From: Granulosicoccus sp045106475
GTDB taxonomy: Bacteria; Pseudomonadota; Gammaproteobacteria; Granulosicoccales; Granulosicoccaceae
NCBI GenBank assembly: GCA_045106475.1
Contig: JBGCEO010000019.1
Span: 56,469-120,468 of the forward strand
Direction: 5' to 3'
Length of the DNA stretch: 64,000 bases
The notes under the pieces were generated by a model. It searched no databases and was not told the DNA's origin. It worked only from the letters and a program-made list of their open reading frames with translations. A program made the translations under genes and the position numbers. Within the stretch, counting starts at the first letter, position 1. Each line of letters opens with the position of its first letter. Of the stretch, positions 24,525 to 34,419 are shown piece by piece.

Positions 24525-26702
24525 TCAGGCCGGTGCGGAAGTTGCGGAGGAGGGGGTGATCACGTTGTTCCGGGATGTTGCGAATATAACTGTGACAACA
24601 AGTATTGCCCCGGACACGTTGAAGAGCCAGTTCAGAGGATAAAATGCGCCTGCTGATCCTGCAAGCAGCGCTGGATAGCTCCACCAATATAATGATCCTT
24701 CTGCGTAGCGTTGAAGTAAGGCATTGAAAGCATAGAGTCCAAAAAGAGCAAAGAAACCGATTTGGAGGAGTTCAGGTAGTTCAGCACCCACCATCGGTGT
24801 ATAGGCAAACATCAGAGGAATAATATACAGTCCTTTTGCAACCTTCCATGCTTCAACACCTGTAGCCATCGGTTTCGAACCTGCTATTCCTGCGGCAGTG
24901 AATGCTGCAAGACACACTGGCGGTGTCACGTTACTATCTTGACTGAGCCAGAACACAATAAGGTGGGCGGTTAGCAAATAAGTGGACATGGTCACTGGAT
25001 CCACCAGCATAGGGCGAAGTGCAACCGAGATATCAAATGGAATATCACCCATTAGAGCCAGCGCGTTTTCCAATGACAAGCCCGCGGCAATTTTAGCGGG
25101 TAGATCGGGATCTATCAGTGAAAAGGTTGCAAGCACGGCTGGATCGCTTATGCCTGTCATGAGTTGCTGGACGATAACGCCGTCAGCCAGCATGCCGGCC
25201 AGCGCAGGTGCGGACAAAATAGAAAGTACAATATAAGCTGCGGTTACGGGTAACCCCATTCCCAGTACAAGCGATGCGACGGTGATAAGTGCAAGGGCTA
25301 TAAGCAAGGAACCCTGTGACCACTGTGCGATCATAAGTGCGAATGTATTAGCTAAGCCAGATGTTGTCACAGCGTTGTTGATTAAACCAACTGCAACGAG
25401 CAGTACAGCTGTCATGATGGATGTTTTTATACCAAGGCTCAAAGCTTTGCTGATATTGACAGGACCCATTTTATTGGGCGTGAGCCAGCTGACCACTATT
25501 AGAGTGCCGATGGAGATAGCTGCAGCGTAGCTGGGTGTTTTGCCAGTAACCAGCATGGTGGTCATTACCGTTAACGGCACGACGAAGTTGAGAAACCCGG
25601 CAAGCAGTTTTTTACGATCTATAGCAGCGATCTGTTCTGTGCCTATGTTGTATTTAACCGCTTCGATTCTAACAATGAAGGCAACCGACAAAAAATACAG
25701 CAACGCAGGAACTACGGAAACGGCGACGATGGTGCCGTAGGGAATGCCCGTATAGCTGGCCATGATGAATGCGCCGGCACCCATAATCGGTGGCATCAGT
25801 TGTCCACCTGTCGATGAGGCAGCTTCGACACCTGCAGCGAATTGCCCTCTAAAGCCGTTGGACTTCATCAGTGGAATCGTAATGACGCCAGTCGATGCCG
25901 TGTTAGCAATGGCAGAGCCTGAGATCGTGCCGGTTAGTGCAGACGATATGACCGCAACGAATGCAGCGCCTCCGCGAAAACGCCCTGCTACGATTTTAGA
26001 TAATTCGATAACAAAGTCTGATGCACCTGAGACCACCAGGAACGCACCAAAGATCATGAACAAAGTGATATTAGATGAAGAGATTGTCGTGATAATTCCA
26101 AACATACCCTCATCGTTATAGAGCGAGCGGAATAGCACATCATCTATTGGCAAGCTGGCAGCTCGAAATGCACCGGGAAGCATTTCACCCAGAAATAGAA
26201 TATATGCCATTGCAAGAATGATCAGAGACGGGATTATCCAGCCGGTGAGCCGTCGTGTTAGCTCAATAACACCCACAATGACCATTATTCCTGCTAGCCA
26301 ATCAATCCATCCAAACTGCCAGGACAGTCCTGTCTTGGATAAAGTTCGCTCGTAGAGGCCATTCTCTGCGTAAGCTATCCACAATGCAGACAGCGCGATT
26401 GCCAATCCAAAAATTGCATTGACCGCAACTGTAAATGAAGTGTTTGGTCGGCCGCGTAATGCTTGCGTGCTGATTGCTGCTAAAAAAGCAAAGCCAGCAA
26501 AATGCATCGCGTTCTGCCAATTGCCAGGTTCATGAATGACGATATTGGTGGCGATATGCCAGATAGCGAAAACAACAACGAGACCAAAGCAAATCATCCA
26601 GTACCAAGGACCTGCAAATGCAAAGTCTGGATTAAGCAGTCGATCCTCTACGCTGACTCTTTGTGGCGTTGTTGGGGCTGGTGAGGAAGCAGATGCACTC
26701 AT
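24525..26702 (-). CDS. TRAP transporter 4TM/12TM fused permease (TAXI type)
   Basis: A very hydrophobic 725-residue inner-membrane protein in which small (DctQ-like) and large (DctM-like) permease subunits are fused, the form that partners TAXI receptors. The DctM part has FGAFLVVSGASDFVIELSK, the conserved FVAVISSALTGTISGSAIAN, GVEAASSTGGQLMPPIMGAGAFIMA, and later SQDSNVTPPVCLAAFTAAGIAG. These loops are the sodium- and substrate-site signatures of TRAP-T large subunits. It uses an ion gradient to import an organic acid delivered by the receptor encoded just upstream. Substrate unknown; adjacent regulators suggest a carboxylate. Confidence 0.93.
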   Translation of the reverse strand: MSASASSPAPTTPQRVSVEDRLLNPDFAFAGPWYWMICFGLVVVFAIWHIATNIVIHEPGNWQNAMHFAGFAFLAAISTQALRGRPNTSFTVAVNAIFGLAIALSALWIAYAENGLYERTLSKTGLSWQFGWIDWLAGIMVIVGVIELTRRLTGWIIPSLIILAMAYILFLGEMLPGAFRAASLPIDDVLFRSLYNDEGMFGIITTISSSNITLFMIFGAFLVVSGASDFVIELSKIVAGRFRGGAAFVAVISSALTGTISGSAIANTASTGVITIPLMKSNGFRGQFAAGVEAASSTGGQLMPPIMGAGAFIMASYTGIPYGTIVAVSVVPALLYFLSVAFIVRIEAVKYNIGTEQIAAIDRKKLLAGFLNFVVPLTVMTTMLVTGKTPSYAAAISIGTLIVVSWLTPNKMGPVNISKALSLGIKTSIMTAVLLVAVGLINNAVTTSGLANTFALMIAQWSQGSLLIALALITVASLVLGMGLPVTAAYIVLSILSAPALAGMLADGVIVQQLMTGISDPAVLATFSLIDPDLPAKIAAGLSLENALALMGDIPFDISVALRPMLVDPVTMSTYLLTAHLIVFWLSQDSNVTPPVCLAAFTAAGIAGSKPMATGVEAWKVAKGLYIIPLMFAYTPMVGAELPELLQIGFFALFGLYAFNALLQRYAEGSLYWWSYPALLAGSAGAFYPLNWLFNVSGAILVVTVIFATSRNNVITPSSATSAPA

Positions 26703-26806
26703 CGATTTAGATCACTGTTTTCCGACGCTTATTCAGCGTCTATCGTGTTGATTAGTAATTGAGCGCGAGGGGTGTCACGGCTGGCGTGGGCTCACAACCG
26801 GATAGT

Positions 26807-26832
26807 GAACCCTGCGTAAAGTCGCAGGGTTC
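26807..26832. other. Hairpin between the TAXI receptor and TRAP permease genes
   Basis: A perfect 10-bp inverted repeat, GAACCCTGCG and CGCAGGGTTC, around a six-base loop, 30 bases after the TAXI stop. No U-tract follows on the minus strand. Its position between receptor and permease suggests partial attenuation or mRNA stabilisation that keeps receptor in excess. Confidence 0.55.
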
Positions 26833-26861
26833 TAACATGCACAAACGAAGAAGGGGAGAGC

Positions 26862-27869
26862 TTATTGACTCATTAGGCGTTCAGGAATGTCCAATCCAAC
26901 TTCTTTATAGTAACGAGCAGCACCAGGGTGAAGTGGAACTGGTAACCCAGCCATGGCAGCATCGATATTCATGGCTTTAGTGGCCGGATGTATCGCTTGA
27001 AGAAACGGCAGGTTTTCGTAGATTGTTTTTGTAAGCAGGTAAACGTGATTTTCATCAACGTCTGCATTGACAGCTAAAAAATTAGGTTGCGCAATGGTAG
27101 TGACATCGTTATCTATTCCGGGGTAGGTGCCTGCAGCTATTGTGTAAGGCGTCCAAAGGTTACGACCACCGTCCATCATTTCTGCCTCTTCTGCTGATAC
27201 GGATAGCAGTGTGAATTTCTCACCGTTGGCAGACAGCAATTTTGTTATCGCACTGGTTGGAGGTCCCGATGGGATGCCAGCACCAACGGCCTGACCATTA
27301 GCCAGAGCATCCACTGACGGGCCGTAACCTGCGTAGACAAATTCGAAGTCGTTTGCGAAGTCTATGCCGAGTCCCTCTAATAGAACGGTGTTTGAACCCA
27401 GGGTGCCCGAGTTCTCTTTACCCATGGCCACCACACTACCTTTGGCGTTCATTAGATCAGAGGCCGTGCCGCCTTTGACAAGTTCATTGGCAAGAATGAA
27501 TTGCTCTACATTTTGCCAAAGCATTGAAACCGAGCGCATATTGGTTTGAGGCTCAGAGATCGGTCCAGTACCCGAAGCGGCGTAAGAACCGTACAGCCCT
27601 TGCAGTATTGCGAATTGTGCAGTATTCGCAGCTAAGGCCTGAACGTTTGCACCTGAGCCGGCAGAGTTAACAGCGGTAAGACTAAACTTCTCTTTTGGTA
27701 GTAATTTAACCTTTGACAGTGTGGCGATAGCCGTGCCGACCGGATGATAGGTGCCGCCCGTTGAGGCAGTGTTTAAGACGTAGTCCGCGCTTTGCGCATG
27801 TGCAGTATTAAATAATGCAGCGCTTAAAGCAGCTGATACTAATAGCTTGGATAAAGCGGTGGTTTTCAT
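26862..27869 (-). CDS. TAXI-family TRAP transporter solute receptor
   Basis: Periplasmic receptor of 335 residues. A signal peptide ends AALFNTAHA; the mature start YVLNTASTGGTYHPVGTAIA is the characteristic TAXI family opening, followed by VNSAGSGANVQALAANTAQFAI. A strong ribosome binding site (GGAGG) lies 4-8 bases before the ATG. It is upstream of the fused TRAP permease and downstream of a two-component system on the same strand, so it is probably induced through that system when its ligand is available. TAXI receptors include glutamate and other carboxylate binders; the ligand here is undetermined. Confidence 0.94.
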   Translation of the reverse strand: MKTTALSKLLVSAALSAALFNTAHAQSADYVLNTASTGGTYHPVGTAIATLSKVKLLPKEKFSLTAVNSAGSGANVQALAANTAQFAILQGLYGSYAASGTGPISEPQTNMRSVSMLWQNVEQFILANELVKGGTASDLMNAKGSVVAMGKENSGTLGSNTVLLEGLGIDFANDFEFVYAGYGPSVDALANGQAVGAGIPSGPPTSAITKLLSANGEKFTLLSVSAEEAEMMDGGRNLWTPYTIAAGTYPGIDNDVTTIAQPNFLAVNADVDENHVYLLTKTIYENLPFLQAIHPATKAMNIDAAMAGLPVPLHPGAARYYKEVGLDIPERLMSQ

Positions 27870-28060
27870 GCATCCTCCAGGAAACAGATATAAGCCGGAA
27901 TGACTTGGACGTAAGTGTTGGAGGAAACGACTTTTATTTCAACAAATCGTAAGCTTTTGAATAATATGTAAATAATCAGACTATGATGTGCTGCTATCGG
28001 TGATTGGTAAAGGTTATCAGCAGAAATCTGCCGATAAGGTATAAATTATGTGAGCTGTTT

Positions 28061-28675
28061 CTACTCGTCGTTTGTTCGAGCGATTCCCAGCCGTAGCATT
28101 TTATCGTTGAGCGTTCTACGATTGATTCGTAGTGAGGCTATAACATCGGAGATACGCCCTTCGTGTTTTAACAGGCTGGTTTCAATGACGTATTTCTCAT
28201 AAGCCAATACCCTAACCTTAAACGAGGCGTTTTCATCGGATACACCGAACGCCACGCGTTGCGCCGCAATGGCTCCATCATAGCGATCTCTCAAGCCTTG
28301 AAGTGTGCTTAACAGGTCTTCAGGTTCAATGGGTTTTTCCAGAAAATCAACAGCCCCAAGGCGCATTGCCTGGACCACATCGGGTACGGTTGCAAAACCG
28401 GAAAAAAAAACGATCGGTGTCAATGGGCGAAACGATCGTGCTTTGCGCGCAAATTCCAATCCGTCACAATCGGGCATCTTTAAATCAGTAACAATGGCAT
28501 CAACAGTTTGTTGTTCTAATCTTTGCAGGGCTGAATCGGCCGTATCCGCCACTAAGGTATCAATACCGCTAATACGAAGAAAACGGGAATTTGCTGCCAG
28601 AACATCGTGATCGTCATCGACCACGAGTACCGTAAAATCACTGTTTGTTTCTGCGCAGTTCATATGAGAACACAA
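28061..28675 (-). CDS. Response regulator: receiver plus Fis-type HTH
   Basis: A 204-residue two-domain regulator. The receiver (about 14-130) has the acidic pocket VVDDD, phospho-acceptor Asp64 in VTDLKMP, conserved FFSGFA and the switch Lys in FLEKPIEP. The C-terminus (about 170-204) is a Fis-type helix-turn-helix, EGRISDVIASLRINRRTLND. It lacks the central AAA+ sigma-54-activating domain of DctD, so it resembles the RegA/ActR/DctR layout and would act with ordinary sigma-70 polymerase. It lies 10 bases after the kinase gene, its evident partner, and upstream of the TAXI-TRAP genes it probably controls. Confidence 0.92.
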   Translation of the reverse strand: MCSHMNCAETNSDFTVLVVDDDHDVLAANSRFLRISGIDTLVADTADSALQRLEQQTVDAIVTDLKMPDCDGLEFARKARSFRPLTPIVFFSGFATVPDVVQAMRLGAVDFLEKPIEPEDLLSTLQGLRDRYDGAIAAQRVAFGVSDENASFKVRVLAYEKYVIETSLLKHEGRISDVIASLRINRRTLNDKMLRLGIARTNDE

Positions 28676-28685
28676 GCTTTACCGT

Positions 28686-30431
28686 TTAGTTTTTCACAGT
28701 TGGCAGAAGCAAGGTGAACCGGCTTCCATTTGTTACTCTGCTATAGATCAACATACCTTTGTGACTTTCTGCTATCTGATTCGCAATTGTTAAACCGAGC
28801 CCCAAGCCGCCTTGGTGATCCTTATTTGTTGAAAATGGCTCAAACAACGAGGGCAGTATTTCTAACGGTACGCCATCGCCATTATCTTTTACTGAAATAC
28901 CGACGTAGCATTTGCTTGGATCGGTATTTTTAATACGCTCTAGAGTGTACTCCTGATCATAGCTTTTTAGAATCTCGGGTCCAGGCATAGGATCAATTAG
29001 CGAGAGGGTGATAATAGGGTGTTCGTTTTGAATAACCGAGTCTATCGCGTTGTACAATAAATTAAACAGAGCTTGTTGAAGTAAAACTCTGTCACCATCG
29101 ATGAGAATCTTGTTTAAGCTACCTGAAAGAGTCAGATGCTTTGACATGGTTGGGCGCTCAATTCTGATAGAGCTTGCTACCTCCTCAATCAGATTCATCA
29201 CATTAATGGATTCCACACGCATCCGATTTTTGCGTGTGTAATTTCTAAGGCTGGCGATTACCAGGCCAATTCGTTTAGTGGTGCGATCACTTTCTACAAC
29301 AATCTCTTCTATATCTTTCACATTGCCCGATGGGTTCTCCACAAGTTTTCGAAGCGATGCAAGATTTAATCGAAGACTAGCCAGAGGTTGATTGATTTCA
29401 TGATTTATGGCGGCTGACATCTTACCCAGAATCGCATAGTTGGATTCGGCTATCAGCGCATCTTGTGCTTTTTCAAGCTCTGCTGTACGTCTTTTAACCT
29501 GTCCCTCCAACTCTCTAGAGTGTCTTTGTTCTGAGGCGACCATGTGCCTTTGTTGCCTGTAGGTTCTAAAGAGCAGCAATGCGATGCAGGCAAATGCGAA
29601 ACTTATAGCACTGATGTAGGCGGCCCTGAGATGGTAGGTGTGTTTTGCGACCAGTGTGATGTATTGCCATGGTTCTGACTGCAAATGGGCAGAGTACTTT
29701 CTATATTTTTCTGATGTCTTTGAGATGCTGCTGTTTTCGAGCATATCAGTTGGGTAGCGACGCTCATTGTTTAGTTCGTCAATTTCACTGGCTAGCAATG
29801 GCCGTGTGGCTCGATAGAGTAGCTCGTTTGAAGATGCAAGGATAGCGACGCCGTACTCGTCCAGAATGGCAGTTTCAAAATCCAGGCCTCTCCATGTTTC
29901 AACCGGTGCACTTAATGCCATCTTGGCAACCACAACTCCCATGACTATCGAATTTACCGATACCGGTTCTGCAATGAAATATCCCGGCACGCCGGTGGTT
30001 GCACCCACAGCAAAGTAGGTTGATGACATGCCCCGAGCTGCGTTTTTGAAATAAGGGCGAAATGAGTAATCTTTGCCGACGAAACTGACGGCATTACCCC
30101 AGTTGCTGGACGCTACTGTGATGCCTTCCATGTTCATTAGAAAAGCAAAATCCAATCCGCTATCAATTTGAGCTTTTTGCAATCGCAAATTAGCTAACTG
30201 AACGTGTTCTGGTGTTGTGAGCCTGATTGCATTGACGATATTTGTATCGCCGGATAGAAGCTTAGGAATGAAAGAGAGTTGCTCTATTTGTCGATCAAAT
30301 TGCACCACATGCGCAGCGATGGAGCGCATATGTGTGTTCTTGACTTTGTTCAATTCAAAAACATAGGCTGCCGCATAGATGGCTAGCAACACTGCAATTA
30401 AGGCTAGGCCGATGGATGTACGTCTACTCAT
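28686..30431 (-). CDS. DctB-like sensor histidine kinase
   Basis: Inner-membrane kinase of 581 residues. Membrane helices at about 8-26 and 269-288 flank a periplasmic double PDC/Cache sensor (about 30-265), with FVGKDYSFRPYFKNA and GVPGYFIAEPV typical of DctB-type sensors. A coiled coil (about 295-330) follows, then the phospho-acceptor His344 in AINHEINQPLASLRLN and the ATPase boxes NLLYNAIDSV, DNGDGVP and GGLGLGLTIANQ. DctB sensors detect C4-dicarboxylates; by analogy this one senses a carboxylate and signals to the adjacent receiver-HTH protein to switch on the TAXI-TRAP transporter. Confidence 0.93.
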   Translation of the reverse strand: MSRRTSIGLALIAVLLAIYAAAYVFELNKVKNTHMRSIAAHVVQFDRQIEQLSFIPKLLSGDTNIVNAIRLTTPEHVQLANLRLQKAQIDSGLDFAFLMNMEGITVASSNWGNAVSFVGKDYSFRPYFKNAARGMSSTYFAVGATTGVPGYFIAEPVSVNSIVMGVVVAKMALSAPVETWRGLDFETAILDEYGVAILASSNELLYRATRPLLASEIDELNNERRYPTDMLENSSISKTSEKYRKYSAHLQSEPWQYITLVAKHTYHLRAAYISAISFAFACIALLLFRTYRQQRHMVASEQRHSRELEGQVKRRTAELEKAQDALIAESNYAILGKMSAAINHEINQPLASLRLNLASLRKLVENPSGNVKDIEEIVVESDRTTKRIGLVIASLRNYTRKNRMRVESINVMNLIEEVASSIRIERPTMSKHLTLSGSLNKILIDGDRVLLQQALFNLLYNAIDSVIQNEHPIITLSLIDPMPGPEILKSYDQEYTLERIKNTDPSKCYVGISVKDNGDGVPLEILPSLFEPFSTNKDHQGGLGLGLTIANQIAESHKGMLIYSRVTNGSRFTLLLPTVKN

Positions 30432-30569
30432 TGCTGCTATATTTTTGTGCTTGGCACCCCCTCTAGCATAGAGGTCGCCGACAACTGCTCGCTCTCATGA
30501 TAGCAGCACAGATGGTAGCTGATTGCTCTAGTATGTGATGTGAATCTAAATATGAACCTACGCCGCCGC

Positions 30570-32009
30570 TTAGTTTGCCGGGCAGCTAGCTACTTGCGGT
30601 AGTTCTCCATTGACAAGAAACTTTACTACCAAATCATTTACACAATCACTCTGGTCGGTAAATACGGTTGTGTGTCCGGGGTGTTGAGATTCCAGATAAT
30701 GTCCTCCAATCGCATTTGCCATCACTTCGGACCAGAAAAGCGGTGTTTGTGCATCGGTAGTTCCACCGATGACCAATGATGCTGGGGCGGTTTGAGTTTG
30801 AATAGTGGCCAAGGGCTCTAGCGCTTCGGGCCAACCCGCGCAAGAGCCTGCAAAACCGATGTAGGCTTCGGCAAAGAGATCTGACAGCAGATTGAAATCG
30901 GTTAGCTTTTGTTCTAGTAGCTCAGCAGTTGGGCGCGTCGCATCATCTGCGCACAGTACGGCAGTTCGTGCTGTTATGTTGTCATCGTCCTGCTCCTCGC
31001 CCTGGCCCAAAAGGGCGTCAAATAGAGCAACAAAATCTTGTAATCCACTGGTGTTGAAGTTCTGGAGGTAGTTGATAAGAGGCGCAACAAGAAAATCTCC
31101 GAGTACAGGATCCCGAGCTCCTAACAGAACCAGTTCGCCAACCAGCAATAACTCTTCGGTCTCGCCCTGCTGGTTTAAAAACTCTATTCGGTTTTCTAAT
31201 CGATTAAGTAGTGCGTTGACTTCACACCCGGGTGTTATACGTGTGCATTGGCTTAGAAGTGATTCGAGATTGCGAACCATCGCGGGTATAGATCCCTCAA
31301 TCAAAGCAATGTTCTCAGAGCTGGGGTGCATACTGCCATCCAATACCATATAACCGCTGTTCTCTGGATAGGTCTGGAGGTATAAAGCGGCTAATCGGGT
31401 TCCGTAGGAATAGCCAATGAAATTGAGCTTATCTTCGTTTAATGCTCTTCGAATCTCATCCATATCCCTGACCACATTGATTGAGCCCAGGTGTTGTAGG
31501 TAGCTACCGTGTTTGTCACTACATTGGCTGGCTATAGTGGTTACAGTAGTCAAGAACTCATCAATGTCAGCTCGATCGACAATGTAACTAAGCTGTTCAT
31601 TAATTCCAAATTCTTGACAATCTACTGCAGTACTTTGACCGATGCCGCGTGGATCAAAACCAATCAGATCATAATCGCTCAGGATGACATCAGGAATAGT
31701 TCCAAGCTGTACCAGTAAATCGAGAACCTGCATTCCTGACCCGCCAGGCCCTCCCGGGTTGAACAGCAGTACGCCTCGTTTATTGTCGCCTGATGCGGGC
31801 CGCCTGTTTAGCCCCAGCGTGATTGTTTCCGTGCTGAGGCCGTCGTAGGTCATTGGCACAGTCAATTCGGCGCATTGCAGTTGACTATTGTCGGTACAGG
31901 TATTCCAGGCAATTTCAGTTGAGTCACTGACAGTCTCATCATTAGAGGAGCAGCAGGCTAGCAGCGTTGTACACATCACCAGGGTGTAGCATCGTAGGGT
32001 GGGATTCAT
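30570..32009 (-). CDS. Secreted TAP-like alpha/beta hydrolase (S33-type peptidase family)
   Basis: A 479-residue alpha/beta hydrolase with a lipoprotein-like N-terminus (VMCTTLLACCSSNDE). Visible features are the oxyanion loop LLFNPGGPGGSGMQVLD, GFDPRGIGQST, the nucleophile elbow GYSYGTRLAA with catalytic Ser, and the C-terminal TAP-like domain with Asp in GGTTDAQTPL and His in SQHPGHTTVF. Enzymes of this kind include tripeptidyl aminopeptidases and esterases acting outside the cytoplasm. It stands alone between the two-component genes and the T6SS; no operon partner is evident. Confidence 0.88.
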   Translation of the reverse strand: MNPTLRCYTLVMCTTLLACCSSNDETVSDSTEIAWNTCTDNSQLQCAELTVPMTYDGLSTETITLGLNRRPASGDNKRGVLLFNPGGPGGSGMQVLDLLVQLGTIPDVILSDYDLIGFDPRGIGQSTAVDCQEFGINEQLSYIVDRADIDEFLTTVTTIASQCSDKHGSYLQHLGSINVVRDMDEIRRALNEDKLNFIGYSYGTRLAALYLQTYPENSGYMVLDGSMHPSSENIALIEGSIPAMVRNLESLLSQCTRITPGCEVNALLNRLENRIEFLNQQGETEELLLVGELVLLGARDPVLGDFLVAPLINYLQNFNTSGLQDFVALFDALLGQGEEQDDDNITARTAVLCADDATRPTAELLEQKLTDFNLLSDLFAEAYIGFAGSCAGWPEALEPLATIQTQTAPASLVIGGTTDAQTPLFWSEVMANAIGGHYLESQHPGHTTVFTDQSDCVNDLVVKFLVNGELPQVASCPAN

Positions 32010-32335
32010 ACTTACTATCGTCAGTGGCCAAATTCATGAATTGAACTGTAGAGAAACCGCCGCATGCCGTTGGTAACAGCGTGTATAACCGTGTAACCGG
32101 GCCCGATGCATGGTTTATTCGGATTCCTGGACGCTGAAACAGATAACGCTCTATGCTGATGGAGATGGCGCAATCGCTGACGTAGGGATTTAGCGCATGG
32201 ACACGACTTTGACAGATCCGGGAAGAACTGCTAAATCGGTGGGATGTGGAAAATTACCCGGATTTGGGTAGTGGATGAACAGCCTGAACAGTAATCATGG
32301 ATATACTGTCACCTTGAACTTGTCGAGTGCTTGTA
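32010..32335. other. Intergenic region upstream of ppkA and of the hydrolase gene
   Basis: About 326 bases between two divergent genes. It should hold both promoters, but no convincing -35/-10 pair, palindrome or RNA element was seen and no coding frame looks real. Confidence 0.6.
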
Positions 32336-34363
32336 ATGGTAGACGATAGAACTGCATTGATGTCGGCCAGAGCGCTGGACCCGGGCTACGAGATCCTGTG
32401 GTACACCATTGATCGAGTACTGGGTCAGGGCGGCTTTGGCATCACTTATCTGGCACACGATAGAAATCTGGATCGTGCCGTGGCCATTAAGGAGTATTTG
32501 CCCACTACATTTGCCTACCGACAAGAAAATTACAGCGTCAAGCCCATTACCGGTGACCATAGCGAAAACTTTGTCTGGGGACTGGGTAGTTTTCTGAAAG
32601 AGGCGCAAACTCTAGCCCGATTTAGTCACCCTAACGTGGTGCGTGTTCATTCTGTGTTCGAAGAGAACAATACTGCTTATATGGTGATGGAATATGAGCA
32701 CGGTGAAAACCTTGCGACCATTTATAAGCAACAACAGAATCTGGATCAGCAATTTTTCGAGCAGATTTTTTTCCCGATTTTTGATGGGCTCAAAGAAATT
32801 CACAAGTTTGAATTCATACACAGAGACATCAAGCCTGCCAATATTTATATTCGTAATGACGGCACTCCGGTACTTATTGATTTTGGATCTGCACGCCAAA
32901 CCACTCAGCAGCAAACCGGTGAAATGACCACGCTGGTAAGCCAAGGCTATACGCCGCTGGAACAATACAGCGCTAATTATGGTGATCAGGGGCCATGGAC
33001 TGATATCTATGCATTAGCTGCAACGGTGTATGAGGGCATCGTCGGAAAAAAACCCGATGAGTCTTTGAGCCGCTCAGCCTGTTTTATGCGCTCAAAACCA
33101 GATTTGTTGGAACAACTCGATTCACGTGTATTTACCGGATTCAATCAGCGGTTTCTGGATGCTGTGTTTGCCGGACTCAAGCTAGAACCCGAAGGCAGGC
33201 CGCAAAGTCTGGAAGCCTGGTCGGGCATATTTGCCAATGGTGTAGATGAGCCGACTGTCGTCTCTGCTCATGCAGCTTCTGGGTTTACAGAGCTTGAAGA
33301 TGATAGAACCAGAATCCAGCCAAAGCGCAGAGCGCCGAAGGCGCTTGATTCAGATCTTGACTTCGATAACTTTGATGATTTGAATCAAAGTAATAAATCA
33401 GGTGCACTTTCAGATCGCACAGTCCTGCAACAGCCTAAAAGGGACGAGCCCCGACAAGCACCTGTTGAGCGCAGCCGCGCTGCGGAGCCTGCCCGGCCTC
33501 ACAGTCTGGGCGGTTTTGATGAACGTCCAAAAAAACCCGAATTTGATACTCAGGCTGATTTGCTCTCATTCAGTGATGATGATCTTGAAACAGATTCGCG
33601 AATCAGAGGCGGCAACAAGTCGAAAAAAACAAGCGATATCAAACCTGCTAAAAGAAAAACTACAGGATTGATTGCTGCATCGGTAGTTGTCGTGGCATTG
33701 CTCGGGGCTGGTGGCGCTTTTTACCTCTATAAAGGTAACGACGAGCCGAGTATTTTGCTCGGCGCGCTAGGCCAGTTAGCAAAGCCTCCTCAATCCGTAG
33801 CGACACAATTACCAGCGGAAGGGGCGTTGCTTCAGCTCGACAAGATGGCGCAACTTGCACCACTACTCGATCGAGCCCATGCGATAAACCCGGCAGACCC
33901 TACTTTGATAGCTAATGTGCGTTCGACGGAGGCCTCGTTACTGACCTTGGCAAAGCAGTGGAACGGTAGTCGCCATGAAAAAATTGCTGCCAAAATCAGG
34001 CAGGTTTCGCAAGCACTGCCAGCGGCACTGCATGATAAAAATCGCATTCAAGCTATATTGTCTGCGTCTGATCAAATATCAGCCAGAGCTCAAATTCTGG
34101 CCTTACTGGATGACAAGCGTTATCTGACCCCGGCTGGTGACTCCGTGCTTGATAAGATAACGACAGTAAATAGTACTGAGTTTGAGGCGCTAAAAACGTC
34201 AACTCAATGGAATCAGATGATGTCTGAATTCAAGACTGCTGCGATGGAGAAATTAGCCCAGTCCGATTTTAATGGTGCTGCCAAGCTAACTGAGGTAGCT
34301 CTGACCATGGATGCGAATGATGCAGAATTCAATGCACTGCGTTCGTTTCTGGCCAAGCAATAG
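32336..34363 (+). CDS. ppkA: PpkA-type membrane Ser/Thr protein kinase of the T6SS
   Basis: Phosphorylates the FHA protein of the T6SS to promote assembly. About 675 residues from ATG 32336 (a GTG at 32327 is also possible). The kinase domain has the glycine loop GQGGFGITYL at about 30-39, Lys52 in AIKEYLP, catalytic HRDIKPANIYI at about 162-172, and DFGSAR at about 182. An acidic/basic disordered linker (about 295-440) precedes one membrane helix at about 443-463 (LIAASVVVVALLGAGGAFYL). A periplasmic helical domain of about 210 residues follows, probably the sensor. It is convergent with the minus-strand T6SS arm, which holds its phosphatase and substrate. Confidence 0.9.
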   Translation: MVDDRTALMSARALDPGYEILWYTIDRVLGQGGFGITYLAHDRNLDRAVAIKEYLPTTFAYRQENYSVKPITGDHSENFVWGLGSFLKEAQTLARFSHPNVVRVHSVFEENNTAYMVMEYEHGENLATIYKQQQNLDQQFFEQIFFPIFDGLKEIHKFEFIHRDIKPANIYIRNDGTPVLIDFGSARQTTQQQTGEMTTLVSQGYTPLEQYSANYGDQGPWTDIYALAATVYEGIVGKKPDESLSRSACFMRSKPDLLEQLDSRVFTGFNQRFLDAVFAGLKLEPEGRPQSLEAWSGIFANGVDEPTVVSAHAASGFTELEDDRTRIQPKRRAPKALDSDLDFDNFDDLNQSNKSGALSDRTVLQQPKRDEPRQAPVERSRAAEPARPHSLGGFDERPKKPEFDTQADLLSFSDDDLETDSRIRGGNKSKKTSDIKPAKRKTTGLIAASVVVVALLGAGGAFYLYKGNDEPSILLGALGQLAKPPQSVATQLPAEGALLQLDKMAQLAPLLDRAHAINPADPTLIANVRSTEASLLTLAKQWNGSRHEKIAAKIRQVSQALPAALHDKNRIQAILSASDQISARAQILALLDDKRYLTPAGDSVLDKITTVNSTEFEALKTSTQWNQMMSEFKTAAMEKLAQSDFNGAAKLTEVALTMDANDAEFNALRSFLAKQ

Positions 34364-34419
34364 CAATCCAACAATAGCAATCTAAAAAGTAACTCGGAAC
34401 TACAAACTACCACTCGTCA

